NCBI GenBank assembly: GCA_001803165.1
Contig: MHAZ01000003.1
Span: 62,001-126,000 of the forward strand
DNA: 64,000 nt
Direction of reading: 5' to 3'
Origin: Stygiobacter sp. RIFOXYC2_FULL_38_25
GTDB taxonomy: Bacteria; Bacteroidota; Ignavibacteria; Ignavibacteriales; Melioribacteraceae
The translations under genes were made by a program, and so were the position numbers. The notes beneath the pieces are model-generated. The model was not told where the DNA came from. It ran no database searches and was given only the letters and a program-made list of their open reading frames with translations. Positions 1-8,882 of this stretch are shown one piece after another (within the stretch, counting starts at the first letter, position 1; each line of letters begins with the position of its first letter).

Positions 1-1312
1 TTCTTAGAATTGAAGCAATGCGGGCGTGAGCGTATTGCAAATAGAAAACCGGGTTTTCATCCGACTGCTTCTTAGCAAGCTCAAGATCAAAATTTAAGTG
101 GCTTGTAATGCTTCGCATATTGAAAAAGTATCTCACAACGTCGGCGCCAACCTCATCAACTAATTCATCCAGAGTAATGTAATTAGCTTTGCGGGTGGAC
201 ATTTTTACAACTTCACCCTTTTGCATAATTGTAACAAACTGATGAATAAGAACTTTCACTTTTTCGTAATCGTAACCTAAGGCGCGCAAACCGGCAAGTA
301 CATCGGGGTAAGTTGCGTTATGATCCGAGCCAAACAAATCAATCATTAAATCATAACCACGTTCAAATTTGGTAATGTGGTAAGCTATATCGGGCAAGCG
401 GTAAGTCGGCTCGCCGGTTGATTTCACAATAACTTTATCTTGCTCGTTGCCAAGCTCGGTAAGTTTAAGCCAGATAGCATCTTCTTTTTCATAAGAAAGA
501 TTTTTCTTCTTGAACTCTTCAAGCAGAGCTGTAATCCTTCCATCTTCGTACAAAGTATGCTCATTAAAGAAGTTTTTCATCTTAATGCCAATTGCATTCA
601 TCGTTTTGATGATATCGGCAAAGATTTCTTTTTCGGCAGTCTGCTTAAAAATTCCCTCAGCATCTTCGCTTGTTAGTTTATCACCATGCTCACTAATCAG
701 TTTTGCCGCAATTTCTTTAATGTATTCGCCCTGGTAATAATCTTCCGGAAAAGTGATTTCATTACCAAGTAACTCTAAATAGCGAAGGCGGACTGAATCG
801 CCGAGAACACGCATTTGCCTTCCGGCATTGTTGAAGTAGTATTCACGGTCAACATCGTAGCCAATCCATTCAAGCAAGTTTGCGACTGTATCTCCAATTA
901 CCGCATTTCTTCCATGCCCGACTGTTAACGGTCCGGTTGGATTTGCGGAAATGAATTCCACCATTGCCTTTTTACCGGCGTACTTTTCTGATCTGCCAAA
1001 ATTTTCTTTCTTCTCAAAAATTTCTTTTATGATGGAAGGAATGTATGACGAAGTGAAATAAAAATTAATAAATCCGGGACCGGCTATTTCTACTTTCTCA
1101 ATTACCGATTTGTCGTATTCAAGATTCTCAATTATTTCTGTTGCTATCTCGCGAGGATTTCTTTTCAATTTTTTGGAAAGAATCATTGCCGCGTTAATTG
1201 CATAATCGCCATGACTTTTCTGATTCGGAACGCTAAGAACGTAATCAATTTCTTTTAGGTAAGGAAGTTTTTCTGAAGTCGTGCTGAATAAATCTATTAA
1301 ATATTTTTTCAA
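1..1312 (-). CDS. argS: Arginyl-tRNA synthetase (3' end beyond window)
   Basis: Class I aminoacyl-tRNA synthetase that charges tRNA-Arg. It is absent from the ORF track because it runs off the left edge and starts with TTG. I translated it from the reverse strand: the N-terminal additional domain is followed by 'SANPTGPLTVGHGR' (HIGH-type motif), a KMSKS-type 'KMSTRKAN', and 'YLQYAHARI' close to the window edge, all in the order typical of ArgRS. The start is the TTG at 1312 (peptide MKKYLIDLFS), preceded by GGAGAAAAG, a good ribosome-binding site. The C-terminal anticodon-binding part is missing. It lies just downstream of rsfS, 20 nt away, and is probably cotranscribed with it. Confidence 0.95.
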   Translation of the reverse strand, partial: MKKYLIDLFSTTSEKLPYLKEIDYVLSVPNQKSHGDYAINAAMILSKKLKRNPREIATEIIENLEYDKSVIEKVEIAGPGFINFYFTSSYIPSIIKEIFEKKENFGRSEKYAGKKAMVEFISANPTGPLTVGHGRNAVIGDTVANLLEWIGYDVDREYYFNNAGRQMRVLGDSVRLRYLELLGNEITFPEDYYQGEYIKEIAAKLISEHGDKLTSEDAEGIFKQTAEKEIFADIIKTMNAIGIKMKNFFNEHTLYEDGRITALLEEFKKKNLSYEKEDAIWLKLTELGNEQDKVIVKSTGEPTYRLPDIAYHITKFERGYDLMIDLFGSDHNATYPDVLAGLRALGYDYEKVKVLIHQFVTIMQKGEVVKMSTRKANYITLDELVDEVGADVVRYFFNMRSITSHLNFDLELAKKQSDENPVFYLQYAHARIASILR

Positions 1313-1332
1313 TCTTTTCTCCGTTAAGGTAA

Positions 1333-1686
1333 TTATTTGTCTTCTGCAACGGTAATTACCGGCGCATCGCCCCATAACTTTTCTAAGTTATAATATGCTC
1401 TCGCTTCGTGCTTAAACACGTGAAGCACAACATCAAAGTAATCCATCAAAACCCAATTAAGCGTTTCAAAACCTTCACGGTGGTAACACTTAATTCCCCG
1501 CTCTAATAGCTTCTCATCAACGTCATCTGCAATTGCTTTTACTTGTCGGTCGGAATCGGCAGAACAGATAACAAACAAATCAGCAATTCCGCCGGAGAGT
1601 TTTCTAAGATCAAGAATCTTAATGTTGTAACCTTTTTTCTCTTTAGTAAGCTCTGCAATCTCTTTAGCAAATTTTAGTGCGTCCAA
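1333..1686 (-). CDS. rsfS: Ribosomal silencing factor RsfS (DUF143)
   Basis: 117 aa, the usual length of the RsfS/YbeB/Iojap family, which binds ribosomal protein L14 and blocks subunit joining when nutrients are short. Family signatures are visible: 'KILDLRKLSG', 'DLFVICSADSDRQVKAIAD' and near the C-terminus 'WVLMDYFDVVLHVF'. It begins 7 nt after the stop of the LytR_C gene and ends 20 nt before argS, so the three are likely one operon. Identification rests on the conserved core; the cellular role is from family knowledge. Confidence 0.95.
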   Translation of the reverse strand: MDALKFAKEIAELTKEKKGYNIKILDLRKLSGGIADLFVICSADSDRQVKAIADDVDEKLLERGIKCYHREGFETLNWVLMDYFDVVLHVFKHEARAYYNLEKLWGDAPVITVAEDK

Positions 1687-1693
1687 TGTTTCC

Positions 1694-2182
1694 TCACTTA
1701 AATGGTGTCAATGAAAAATAATCTTTACCTATCACTACTGTTACATCAATAAAATAGTCTTTGTTCAATTGCTGAATCACATTTTCGTTTTTGATTCCAA
1801 GCGACTTAGCAACTTTGTAAGCGTTCGCCATATTTCCAATCCGGTCAATAATCAGAGTTTCGTCAACGTCTGAAGATACATAATTTCCAATGTCGGCGAC
1901 ATCGAAACCTTTGCTTCTTAAAAAATCAGTATAGCGGTCTGCAACGCCGCTTACTCCGCAGCCGTTTCTTACATCCACTTGAATAATATCTTCCGCACCT
2001 TTGGCATCCGGCGCCAAAAGTTCTTGATCCTCTTTATACGAAAGTTTTATATAAAGCGAATAAACCATGAAAATGATCACGGCAGAGAGTAAGAAAATAG
2101 AAACATTTATTAGAATGTTTACTGTTGGAGATTTTAGGCTTGCCGGTTTTTGTTTTGGCTTTGCTGGATTATACTTTTCCAA
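1694..2182 (-). CDS. LytR C-terminal-domain membrane protein
   Basis: 162 aa. One transmembrane helix at about residues 24-46 is followed by a periplasmic LytR_C domain (about 66-160) with the typical 'VDVRNGCGVSGVADRYTDF' start and 'IGNMANAYKVAKSLG'. There is no LytR-CpsA-Psr catalytic domain, so it is not a wall-polymer ligase; stand-alone LytR_C proteins have no firmly assigned role. It sits directly upstream of rsfS, as is common for LytR_C/LCP genes in several phyla. Function beyond membrane anchoring is unknown. Confidence 0.8.
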   Translation of the reverse strand: MEKYNPAKPKQKPASLKSPTVNILINVSIFLLSAVIIFMVYSLYIKLSYKEDQELLAPDAKGAEDIIQVDVRNGCGVSGVADRYTDFLRSKGFDVADIGNYVSSDVDETLIIDRIGNMANAYKVAKSLGIKNENVIQQLNKDYFIDVTVVIGKDYFSLTPFK

Positions 2183-2238
2183 TTTTTCCCGTAAAAAAAA
2201 GTTCTTGTACTTTCAAAGCCAAATTTAATAAAAATGCG

Positions 2239-2748
2239 CTACTCTTTCCCGAATTCATCTCCTCCAAAGAAATAATCTCTGGAATTTGAGAAGAACCCAT
2301 TGGAATAATAAGGATTGTAGTATCCGAAAGGTGAACTGCGGTATTGAAGTATCACAGACATATTATCACTGACTTTGTAATTCATCTGAACGCGGCTGAG
2401 ATAAACTCCGTTAATCTGTTTAGCAAAATCTTTTCCAAAAGAACTATATGGTGAGTTTAGCACGCTTATATCGGTTTCAAGGTTTAGTTTATCGCTAAAT
2501 TGAAAAAGCATACTGTTGGTGTAAGTACCAAGAGCCATTCCGCCACCGCTGCCAAATGCGGAGTATGAGAGACCAAAACTATGGCGCATCTGGAAGTCTT
2601 CTATTCCAAGAAGTCCAAATGGAAAAGCCGAGTTGTTCTTATTAAATATTCCGCTTTTAACATCAACAGATTTATTAAGATCATCTCTAAACTGAGCAAA
2701 CGAAGCCGAAAGAGAAATCAGAAATAATAGCAGTATGGTCTTTTTCAT
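2239..2748 (-). CDS. Small secreted/outer-membrane protein, unknown function
   Basis: 169 aa with a clear Sec signal peptide (MKKTILLLFLISLSASFA, cleavage before Q). The mature part is rich in aromatic and glycine residues with alternating patterns ('GLSYSAFGSGGGMALGTY', 'QMNYKVSDNMSVILQYR') that suggest a few beta strands of an outer-membrane-associated protein. The tail is Tyr/Phe/Asn-rich. I recognise no named family. It is followed by the LytR_C gene 56 nt away, so it may head that operon. Confidence 0.65.
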   Translation of the reverse strand: MKKTILLLFLISLSASFAQFRDDLNKSVDVKSGIFNKNNSAFPFGLLGIEDFQMRHSFGLSYSAFGSGGGMALGTYTNSMLFQFSDKLNLETDISVLNSPYSSFGKDFAKQINGVYLSRVQMNYKVSDNMSVILQYRSSPFGYYNPYYSNGFFSNSRDYFFGGDEFGKE

Positions 2749-2852
2749 TTATTCACCAGTTTTTGTCTTTAACAATGAAGGAAGCGCTTTGGTTTCCAAA
2801 CTCACTTGGAATAATATTTCATTTTTCACAAGCGTTCAAGTCAAATATAAAG

Positions 2853-3311
2853 CTATTTTATGCGGACAATCATTTCAATTTCAACCGGTGCATTAAGTGG
2901 TAATTCGCTAACACCGACGGCGCTTCTTGCATGCTTACCTTGCTCGCCAAATACTTGTACCAAAAACTCGGAAGCACCGTTGGCAATTTTTGGCTGTCCG
3001 CTAAATCCGTTTGAAGAATTCACAAAGACAGTCAATTTTACAATTTGATCAATCTTCTCAAGATCACCAATAACACTCTTAACAGCGCTTAAGCAATTAA
3101 CCGCACTTTGGCGGGCACAAAGAATTGCTGTTTCTTCAGCGACAGTTTCAACAACTTTTCCTTCTGCAATCAATTTACCATCTTTAATTGGCAACTGTCC
3201 GGATGTATAAACAAGATTTCCGGAAATTTGCGCCGGGATGTAAGCTGCAAGCGGTTTGGGCGCAGTTGGTAATTCATGCCCAATAATCTCTTTTATTTTC
3301 TCTTCGAACAT
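2853..3311 (-). CDS. RidA family reactive-enamine deaminase
   Basis: 152 aa from the chosen start. RidA/YjgF/YER057c proteins hydrolyse reactive 2-aminoacrylate/imine intermediates. The motifs 'SGNLVYTSGQLPI' and 'HARSAVGVSELPLNAPVEIE' with the conserved Arg are visible. The track ORF starts at 3344, but the internal Met at 3311 (MFEEKIKEII) has GGAG upstream with good spacing and fits the family N-terminus better. It belongs to the longer RidA subgroup that starts with an extra helix. Divergent from mazG across a repeat-containing gap. Confidence 0.9.
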   Translation of the reverse strand: MFEEKIKEIIGHELPTAPKPLAAYIPAQISGNLVYTSGQLPIKDGKLIAEGKVVETVAEETAILCARQSAVNCLSAVKSVIGDLEKIDQIVKLTVFVNSSNGFSGQPKIANGASEFLVQVFGEQGKHARSAVGVSELPLNAPVEIEMIVRIK

Positions 3312-3354
3312 TTTCACTCCAATTTTTGCTGTAAATATATTCATTTTAGATCAC

Positions 3355-3444
3355 TTGCTCTTGCTCATAATCTTAATCTTGATCGTGTTAAAATGCAAAA
3401 AGGAAGAGCGATCAAGATCATGAGTAAGAATAAGATCAAGAGAC
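3355..3444. repeat. Imperfect inverted repeat built of degenerate CTTGAT-type hexamers
   Basis: Between ridA and mazG. The left arm (3355-3385) and right arm (3409-3444) are imperfect reverse complements; the inner 9 bp TCTTGATCG (3377-3385) and CGATCAAGA (3409-3417) match perfectly. The arms are degenerate runs of six-base units (CTTAAT, CTTGAT, CTTGCT). It could form a long hairpin in the divergent promoter region. No coding potential. Confidence 0.6.
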
Positions 3445-3552
3445 TAATCACTATTTACACTTGAGTTCAAAACCAAATGCTGCTGATTGTCACGTTTTAC
3501 TTTTAACGAATAGATCAATGACTTATCTTTGCACACAAACAAAGGAGAAGTA

Positions 3553-4314
3553 ATGGTCGGCGAGAAATTTCAGAAGCTTTATGAGATAATGAGAAAATTG
3601 CGTGAAGAATGTCCTTGGGATATGGAACAGACACATGATTCTATTAAAGCCGCTACTCTCGAGGAAACTTACGAATTGATTGAAGCCATTGACCAGAAGG
3701 ATTATCAGGAGCTCAAAGCTGAGCTTGGTGATTTGCTTCTCCATATTGTCTTTCATTCGGCTATTGGTGAAGACAATAAAACATTTAACACAGAACAAGT
3801 TATTGATTCGATTTGCGAGAAACTTATACGTCGCCATCCGCACGTTTTTGGCGATGTTGAAGTCAAAGACACAAAAGAAATTTTGAAGAACTGGGAAGAA
3901 ATAAAATTAACAGAGGGACGCGAATCCGTTTTGGAAGGTGTTCCCAAACAACTACCCGGTTTAGCACGCGCTTACCGCTTGCAAGAGAAAGCTTCCAAAG
4001 TTGGTTTCGATTGGGAAAAGAAGGAAGATGTTTGGAAAAAAGTGATTGAAGAAATTGAAGAGATGCACGAAATGGAAGCCGAAGGTAACATGACCAAACT
4101 TGAAGAAGAGTTTGGTGACGTTTTTTTTGCTTTAACGAACTATGCGCGTTTTCTTGGTATTAATCCTGAAAATGCTCTTCGCCTAACTAATGAAAAATTC
4201 ACTAAACGGTTTTCTTACGTAGAGAAAAAGATTACCGGGCTCGGGAAAAAACTTTCTGAATCTAACCTTACCGAAATGGATAAGTACTGGGAAGAAAGTA
4301 AAAAGTACGATTAA
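3553..4314 (+). CDS. mazG: Nucleoside triphosphate pyrophosphohydrolase MazG
   Basis: 253 aa from the ATG at 3553, which has AAAGGAG 6-8 nt upstream; the track start at 3529 adds eight residues with no RBS. Full-length tandem MazG: the first domain with 'ECPWDMEQTHDS', 'EETYELIEAI' and 'ELGDLLLHIVFHS', the second with 'EEFGDVFFALTNYARF'. The acidic EExxE...ExxD motifs bind Mg2+. It hydrolyses NTPs to NMP and PPi, a house-cleaning role. Its stop overlaps the phoH stop on the other strand (TTAA), leaving no space for a terminator between the convergent genes. Confidence 0.95.
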   Translation: MVGEKFQKLYEIMRKLREECPWDMEQTHDSIKAATLEETYELIEAIDQKDYQELKAELGDLLLHIVFHSAIGEDNKTFNTEQVIDSICEKLIRRHPHVFGDVEVKDTKEILKNWEEIKLTEGRESVLEGVPKQLPGLARAYRLQEKASKVGFDWEKKEDVWKKVIEEIEEMHEMEAEGNMTKLEEEFGDVFFALTNYARFLGINPENALRLTNEKFTKRFSYVEKKITGLGKKLSESNLTEMDKYWEESKKYD

Positions 4315-5234
4315 GAATTTTTGTTGTTACTGGAATAATGTACCTCGTATGCTTCAATAATATCTTTTACTAATCTGTGGCGCACAACGTCAACTTTCTC
4401 AAAGTATATGAATGCGACGCCATCTACGTGCTTTAGAATTTCCTTCACATGCACCAATCCGCTTTGAGAATAGCTGGGCAAATCAATCTGAGTTATATCT
4501 CCGGTAATAATTGCTTTAGAGTTTGGTCCAAGTCTTGTTAAAAACATTTTCATCTGCATTGCGGTAGCGTTCTGAGCTTCATCTAAAATAACATAAGCGT
4601 TGTTCAATGTTCTTCCGCGCATGAATGCAAGCGGTACAATCTCAATCATCCCCTTTTCAAGATAATTTCTAAGCTGCTCACCGGGAATCATTTCCTCCAA
4701 TGCATCGTAAAGCGGACGAAGATAAGGATCAATCTTCTCTTTGAAATCGCCGGGAAGAAAGCCCAAACTTTCGCCAGCTTCTACAGCAGGTCTAGCTAGA
4801 ACAATTTTTCTAACAGCGCCTTTTTTAAGCGATGCAACTGCAAACGCAACAGCCAAATATGTTTTTCCGGTTCCGGCAGGTCCAATTGCAAAACAAATAT
4901 CGTTCTCTCTAACAGCCTTCCAATACGCAACCTGATTTGGCGTCTTTGCTTTGATTACATCCTTCTTAGAATAAAGAACGATGCTGTCAAACTCATTGCC
5001 ATTAATTATTTCCTTGCCTTGAATGGTGAGGTCAATAATCGTATAGACATCATTTGGGGCAAGTTTACCCGTTGTGTTGAGAACGAAAATCATTTCCTTA
5101 ATAATTTTATCAATTGCCTCAACTTCATCAACAACGCCTTGAACAAAAACATTATCCCCGCGAACGATTACATTGGCAGAAAATCTTTCTTCAATCGGCT
5201 TAATGTTGCTGTCATTGAATCCAAGAAATGACAT
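4311..5234 (-). CDS. phoH: PhoH family ATPase
   Basis: 307 aa from the first ATG. P-loop ATPase of the PhoH/YbeZ group: Walker A 'GPAGTGKT' at about residues 118-125, 'AYVILDEAQN' Walker B at about 213-222, and 'GDITQIDLP'. An N-terminal KH-like region precedes the ATPase. The reading frame stays open upstream and encodes 'EKAIKLEGVD', which resembles the conserved N-terminus of this family, so translation may begin before this ATG. A GGAGG lies at 5282-5286, 5 nt before an in-frame ACG at 5276. Despite the name, nothing links this gene to the Pho sites at 25-33 kb. Confidence 0.93.
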   Translation of the reverse strand: MSFLGFNDSNIKPIEERFSANVIVRGDNVFVQGVVDEVEAIDKIIKEMIFVLNTTGKLAPNDVYTIIDLTIQGKEIINGNEFDSIVLYSKKDVIKAKTPNQVAYWKAVRENDICFAIGPAGTGKTYLAVAFAVASLKKGAVRKIVLARPAVEAGESLGFLPGDFKEKIDPYLRPLYDALEEMIPGEQLRNYLEKGMIEIVPLAFMRGRTLNNAYVILDEAQNATAMQMKMFLTRLGPNSKAIITGDITQIDLPSYSQSGLVHVKEILKHVDGVAFIYFEKVDVVRHRLVKDIIEAYEVHYSSNNKNS

Positions 5235-5308
5235 TAAATCAACGCCTTCAAGTTTTATTGCTTTTTCGTGCTGCGTAAGAACCTCCGTTACTTGTTCACA
5301 AAATATAG

Positions 5309-5340
5309 AAAGCCCTTCTCACCGAAATGAAAAGGGCTTT
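5309..5340. terminator. Rho-independent terminator of the LysM gene
   Basis: Perfect 9-bp inverted repeat (AAAGCCCTT / AAGGGCTTT) with a 14-nt loop, between the LysM stop and phoH. On the minus strand it is followed by CTATATTTT. It should end LysM transcription, so phoH needs its own promoter in the few bases downstream (TATATTTTG at about 5297-5305). Confidence 0.8.
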
Positions 5341-5378
5341 ATCGTATAAATTGCTTTCACTTCTTAATATTGTTTCCC

Positions 5379-6080
5379 TTAATTAACCGGTGTTTGAGTT
5401 TGTGTTGCTGGAGCCGGTTTATAGTTTCTTCTAATCTTTTCGTACTTAGATTTTTCTTCTTCAGTCAAATTAGGAATTTGGAACATTTGTTTTGGGAAGA
5501 TCAAATCCGGATTCTTAATCTGGTCGCGGTTAGCTTTATAAATCATTGGCCAAGCGAATGGATTTGAATAATGTTCTTTCTTCTTGGCAATTCCCCAAAG
5601 ATGATCACCCTTTACAACTTCGTAAGAAACTTCTTTAGGTTTTTCAATCCAGGCATCAAGCTTTCTTTGGAGTTGGTTATGAACTATATCAAAGAATTCC
5701 GGCAATGCAGAAATTTTGTTCTTCTTCATTGCATCAAGTTCAGCTTGGCGGTCTGCTTTAGGAGCTTCTTGTGCGTCTATCTTTGCACTTAAATCGCTCA
5801 ACTGTTTTCTGAAATTGTCAATATCAGCTTTTGTAGCACCAAGCATTGTATATAATTCATTTATGCATTGATCAAAAGTTTTAAGACCATCGCGCATTTT
5901 CTTCAAGTTAGCAACTTCGCTCTTAAGCGAGTTCAATTCTGTAGTTAGCGCAATTCTTTTTTCTGTTAAGCGGTTGATTTCGCTCTGCCATTCTTCCTTA
6001 GTCATTTCTTCTTGAGCAAAAATATTTGCAGCAAAAACAAAGAAGAAAGAACCCAGCATTAATAATCTAATTGTTTTCAT
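5379..6080 (-). CDS. Secreted coiled-coil LysM-domain protein
   Basis: 233 aa. Signal peptide (about 1-22, ending FAQ), a long charged coiled coil (about 25-125), then one LysM domain at about 155-208: 'YEVVKGDHLWGIAKKKEHY' through 'NPDLIFPKQMFQIP'. LysM binds peptidoglycan, so the protein probably sits in the periplasm attached to the wall. The C-terminus is a short Pro/Thr/Gln-rich tail. It follows a small coiled-coil lipoprotein gene by 20 nt and the two likely act together in envelope organisation (inference). Confidence 0.85.
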   Translation of the reverse strand: MKTIRLLMLGSFFFVFAANIFAQEEMTKEEWQSEINRLTEKRIALTTELNSLKSEVANLKKMRDGLKTFDQCINELYTMLGATKADIDNFRKQLSDLSAKIDAQEAPKADRQAELDAMKKNKISALPEFFDIVHNQLQRKLDAWIEKPKEVSYEVVKGDHLWGIAKKKEHYSNPFAWPMIYKANRDQIKNPDLIFPKQMFQIPNLTEEEKSKYEKIRRNYKPAPATQTQTPVN

Positions 6081-6100
6081 TTTATTCTCCTTTGTTCTTT

Positions 6101-6367
6101 TTACAAACCAATTTTTTCAAGATTCTTCTTTGTTTCAGCTTTTTCTTTATTGCATTGCTCTAATTTAGAATTCTTTTCAGCTATTTCTCTTTCGAGAGCA
6201 GCCTTTTCAGATTTCAAACCATTTACTTCTTTTTCTAAAGCTTTAACTTCGGAACGGAGAGCGTCTAGTTGAGCCATTTGTTCCTCAGAAACACCACTGC
6301 ATGCAGTAAAACCGATAGCACCGGCAATCAGCACTGCCACAAGGGCTTTGTTGATTAGTTTCTTCAT
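6101..6367 (-). CDS. Small coiled-coil lipoprotein (Lpp-like)
   Basis: 88 aa. N-terminal signal with a lipobox-like end (GFTAC, Cys23), then an uninterrupted heptad coiled coil ('LDALRSEVKALEKEVNGLK') to the C-terminus. Size and design recall Braun-type lipoproteins, though it is not a sequence homologue of E. coli Lpp that I can recognise. First gene of a two-gene unit with the LysM protein; an SD-like AAGGAG precedes the ATG. Confidence 0.8.
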   Translation of the reverse strand: MKKLINKALVAVLIAGAIGFTACSGVSEEQMAQLDALRSEVKALEKEVNGLKSEKAALEREIAEKNSKLEQCNKEKAETKKNLEKIGL

Positions 6368-6464
6368 TACTTACTCCTTTGATTAATGAGTTTTTTCTGG
6401 ATCGAAATATAAAGATTTTTTCGTCCAGAGAAACGGTAAAACATAAACCCAATTTAGACTTTAA

Positions 6465-7142
6465 TTATATAACTCTTTTCTCTACTAAGCTTGTATATGA
6501 GTTCCCGGCAATAATTAGGTGATCAAAAACTTGAATTTCCAGCAGTTTTCCGGCTTCGACCAATTTTCTTGTTAACGATATATCTTCATTGCTTGGCTCA
6601 GAATTTCCGCTCGGATGATTGTGCAGCAAAATGATATTTGCCGAGCTGCTTTCTATCGCAACTTTGAAAACCTCCCGCGGATGAACAACACTGCTGCTTA
6701 AACTTCCCTCAGAAACTTTTTCATACTTTATAATCTTGTTGGATGAGCTTAAACAAATTACAAAGAACATCTCTTTCAGCTCATCTCTTAACATTGGAAT
6801 GAAAATCTCTGCTACATCACCAGGAGAAGTAATCTTGTTCGAAAATTTCCACTTCTTTTCAGAATCAACTCTGCGGCTAAGTTCGAACGCAGCAAGAAGT
6901 GTGGCGGCTTTGTCTTTCCCGATTCCATGAAAACTCTTTAGAGCATCGTGAGTCTGTGAAGTGAGAAAATTAAGATCGTTGTACTTGTTGATGAGGTTTT
7001 GCGCAACTTCAATCACCGATTGGCCTTTTGTACCGGTGCGTAAAAGTATTGCAATTAGTTCTGCGTTGGAAAGACTTTGCACTCCGCGAAGAATCAATTT
7101 CTCTCGCGGACGGTCATCAAGCGGAAGTTCCTTTACTTTCAT
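6465..7142 (-). CDS. radC: RadC family protein (JAB/MPN metalloprotein)
   Basis: 225 aa from the Met at 7142 (MKVKELPLDDRPREKL), chosen over the track start at 7169 because it has GGGGGA just upstream and matches the family N-terminus. A helix-hairpin-helix-like region ('GIGKDKAATLLAAFELSRR') is followed by the JAMM zinc motif 'HNHPSGNSEPSNEDISLT'. The family was named for DNA repair, but its true role is unsettled. Placed 17 nt downstream of guaA. Confidence 0.93.
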   Translation of the reverse strand: MKVKELPLDDRPREKLILRGVQSLSNAELIAILLRTGTKGQSVIEVAQNLINKYNDLNFLTSQTHDALKSFHGIGKDKAATLLAAFELSRRVDSEKKWKFSNKITSPGDVAEIFIPMLRDELKEMFFVICLSSSNKIIKYEKVSEGSLSSSVVHPREVFKVAIESSSANIILLHNHPSGNSEPSNEDISLTRKLVEAGKLLEIQVFDHLIIAGNSYTSLVEKRVI

Positions 7143-7159
7143 TTTTCCCCCTCGGGGTT

Positions 7160-8701
7160 TTATTCCCACTCAATAGTTGCCGGCGGCTTCGAGCTAATGT
7201 CGTAAACAACTCTATTCACGCCGCGAACCGAGCGGATTATTTTGTTTGACACATTTTCTAAGAAATCTCCATCAAAGCGGAACCAGTCGGCAGTCATACC
7301 ATCGGTAGAAGTAACTGCGCGTAACGCAATAACGTTTTCGTATGTTCGTGCATCCCCCATTACACCAACAGTTTGAACTGGAAGCAAAACTGCAAACGCT
7401 TGCCAAATTTTATCATACAGATGAAACTCGTGAAGCGCACTTATGAAAATATCATCTGCTTCGCGAAGAATATCTAAACGCTCTTTTGTTATTTCGCCAA
7501 GCACACGAACAGCTAATCCGGGACCGGGAAACGGATGACGTTTGATAAATATTTCCGGCAAACCTAGTTCACGACCAATTGCTCTAACTTCATCCTTAAA
7601 AAGTTCGCGGAACGGCTCGATGAGTTTCAGATTCATTCGCTCCGGCAATCCGCCAACATTATGATGAGTTTTAATTGTAACCGATTGACCTTTAACCGAA
7701 ACCGATTCAATCACATCCGGATACAAAGTACCTTGAACTAAAAATTCAGCATCGGAATATTTTTTTGCTTCGCTCTCAAAGACTTCTATGAATGAGTTAC
7801 CAATAATCTTCCTCTTTTTTTCCGGTTCAGTAACACCGGCTAAGCGGGAAAGAAACAACTCGGAAGCATCAATATGAATAACATGCAAATTGTAATGATC
7901 ATCGAACATTTTAATGATTGCTTCGCTTTCATTCTTTCTCATCATGCCATGATCTACATGAAAGCAGACAAGCTGCTCGCCCACAGCTCTGTGAATCAAG
8001 ATAGCCGCTACTGAAGAATCAACGCCGCCGCTCAAAGCGCAAATAACTTTTTTGCTTCCCACCTTTGCCTTTACTTCTTCTATCTCTTCACTTATAAAAT
8101 GCTGAGGAGTCCAATCAGCCTTACAGCCGCAAACTTCAAAGATGAAATTGTCCAAAACTCGTTTCCCAAATTGCGTATGTGCAACTTCGGGATGGAACTG
8201 CACTCCAAATATTTTTCTTTTGGGATCGGAGATAGCACAAAGGGGAGAGTTTTCTGTTTTTGCTGTAACAGTAAAACCATTTGGCATATCTGTTACATAA
8301 TCGCCATGACTCATCCAAATAACGGAACCATCGTTCACGCCCATCAACAAAACATCATCATCAACCAATTCTATGTTGGCTTTGCCATACTCGCGGCTTT
8401 TTGCTGCTTCTACTTTTCCGCCAAAGTTAGTTGTAATAAGCTGCAACCCATAGCAAATGCCGAGAATTGGAATACCAAGATTAAATATCTCGGGATTAAC
8501 CTTTGGCGAATCATCTTCGTAAACGCTCATTGGTCCGCCGGAAAGAATAATTCCGGTTGGGTTTTGTTCTTTAATTTTCTCAACGGGAAAACTGTGAGTA
8601 TGAATTTCACAATACACTTTGCTTTCGCGAATGCGGCGGGCTATTAGTTGAGTGTATTGTGAGCCGAAATCAAGTATTAAAATATTTTGTTGATGTTGCA
8701 T
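7160..8701 (-). CDS. guaA: GMP synthase (glutamine-hydrolysing)
   Basis: 513 aa from Met 8701 ([18 protein letters not shown]). Converts XMP to GMP. Class I glutamine amidotransferase domain with nucleophile motif 'GICYGLQ' and 'FHPEV', then the ATP-pyrophosphatase P-loop 'ALSGGVDSS' and the dimerisation domain with '[11 protein letters not shown]'. The track start at 8749 adds 16 residues that fall in a short inverted-repeat element, so the later Met is preferred. Confidence 0.97.
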   Translation of the reverse strand: MQHQQNILILDFGSQYTQLIARRIRESKVYCEIHTHSFPVEKIKEQNPTGIILSGGPMSVYEDDSPKVNPEIFNLGIPILGICYGLQLITTNFGGKVEAAKSREYGKANIELVDDDVLLMGVNDGSVIWMSHGDYVTDMPNGFTVTAKTENSPLCAISDPKRKIFGVQFHPEVAHTQFGKRVLDNFIFEVCGCKADWTPQHFISEEIEEVKAKVGSKKVICALSGGVDSSVAAILIHRAVGEQLVCFHVDHGMMRKNESEAIIKMFDDHYNLHVIHIDASELFLSRLAGVTEPEKKRKIIGNSFIEVFESEAKKYSDAEFLVQGTLYPDVIESVSVKGQSVTIKTHHNVGGLPERMNLKLIEPFRELFKDEVRAIGRELGLPEIFIKRHPFPGPGLAVRVLGEITKERLDILREADDIFISALHEFHLYDKIWQAFAVLLPVQTVGVMGDARTYENVIALRAVTSTDGMTADWFRFDGDFLENVSNKIIRSVRGVNRVVYDISSKPPATIEWE

Positions 8702-8722
8702 AGGATGGTCTTGAATAAAAAA

Positions 8723-8865
8723 GGGGTTGTCTAATTTTTTCTTGGTCACACTGAGTGCCCGCTTCTATCGCGTCATGCGAAGCAAGGAGTCGAAGTGCGA
8801 CATAATCTAATATTCCATTTCTCGACTTCGCTCGAAATGACAATCAGTATTTATAAGACAACCTC
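8723..8865. mobile_element. MITE-like element with GGTTGTCT terminal inverted repeats
   Basis: About 140 bp with no gene, bounded by GGTTGTCT (8725-8732) and its reverse complement AGACAACC (8856-8863). The interior holds CTCGACTTCGCTCGAAATGACA, a type of intergenic repeat common in Bacteroidota genomes, with a partial inverted partner (GTCATGCGAAG...GTCGAAGTGCGAC). No transposase. It lies between guaA and gcvH and overlaps the spurious 5' extension of the guaA ORF. Confidence 0.5.
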
Positions 8866-8882
8866 TAAATAATTTAGAAATA

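Noticed and set aside
4311-5234. phoH as a member of the phosphate regulon because of its name
   Set aside because: No 11-bp TTAA array is found upstream; the gene lies among housekeeping genes.
8099-8647. 182-residue plus-strand ORF
   Set aside because: Antisense to guaA, whose catalytic motifs are intact; composition is that of a shadow frame.
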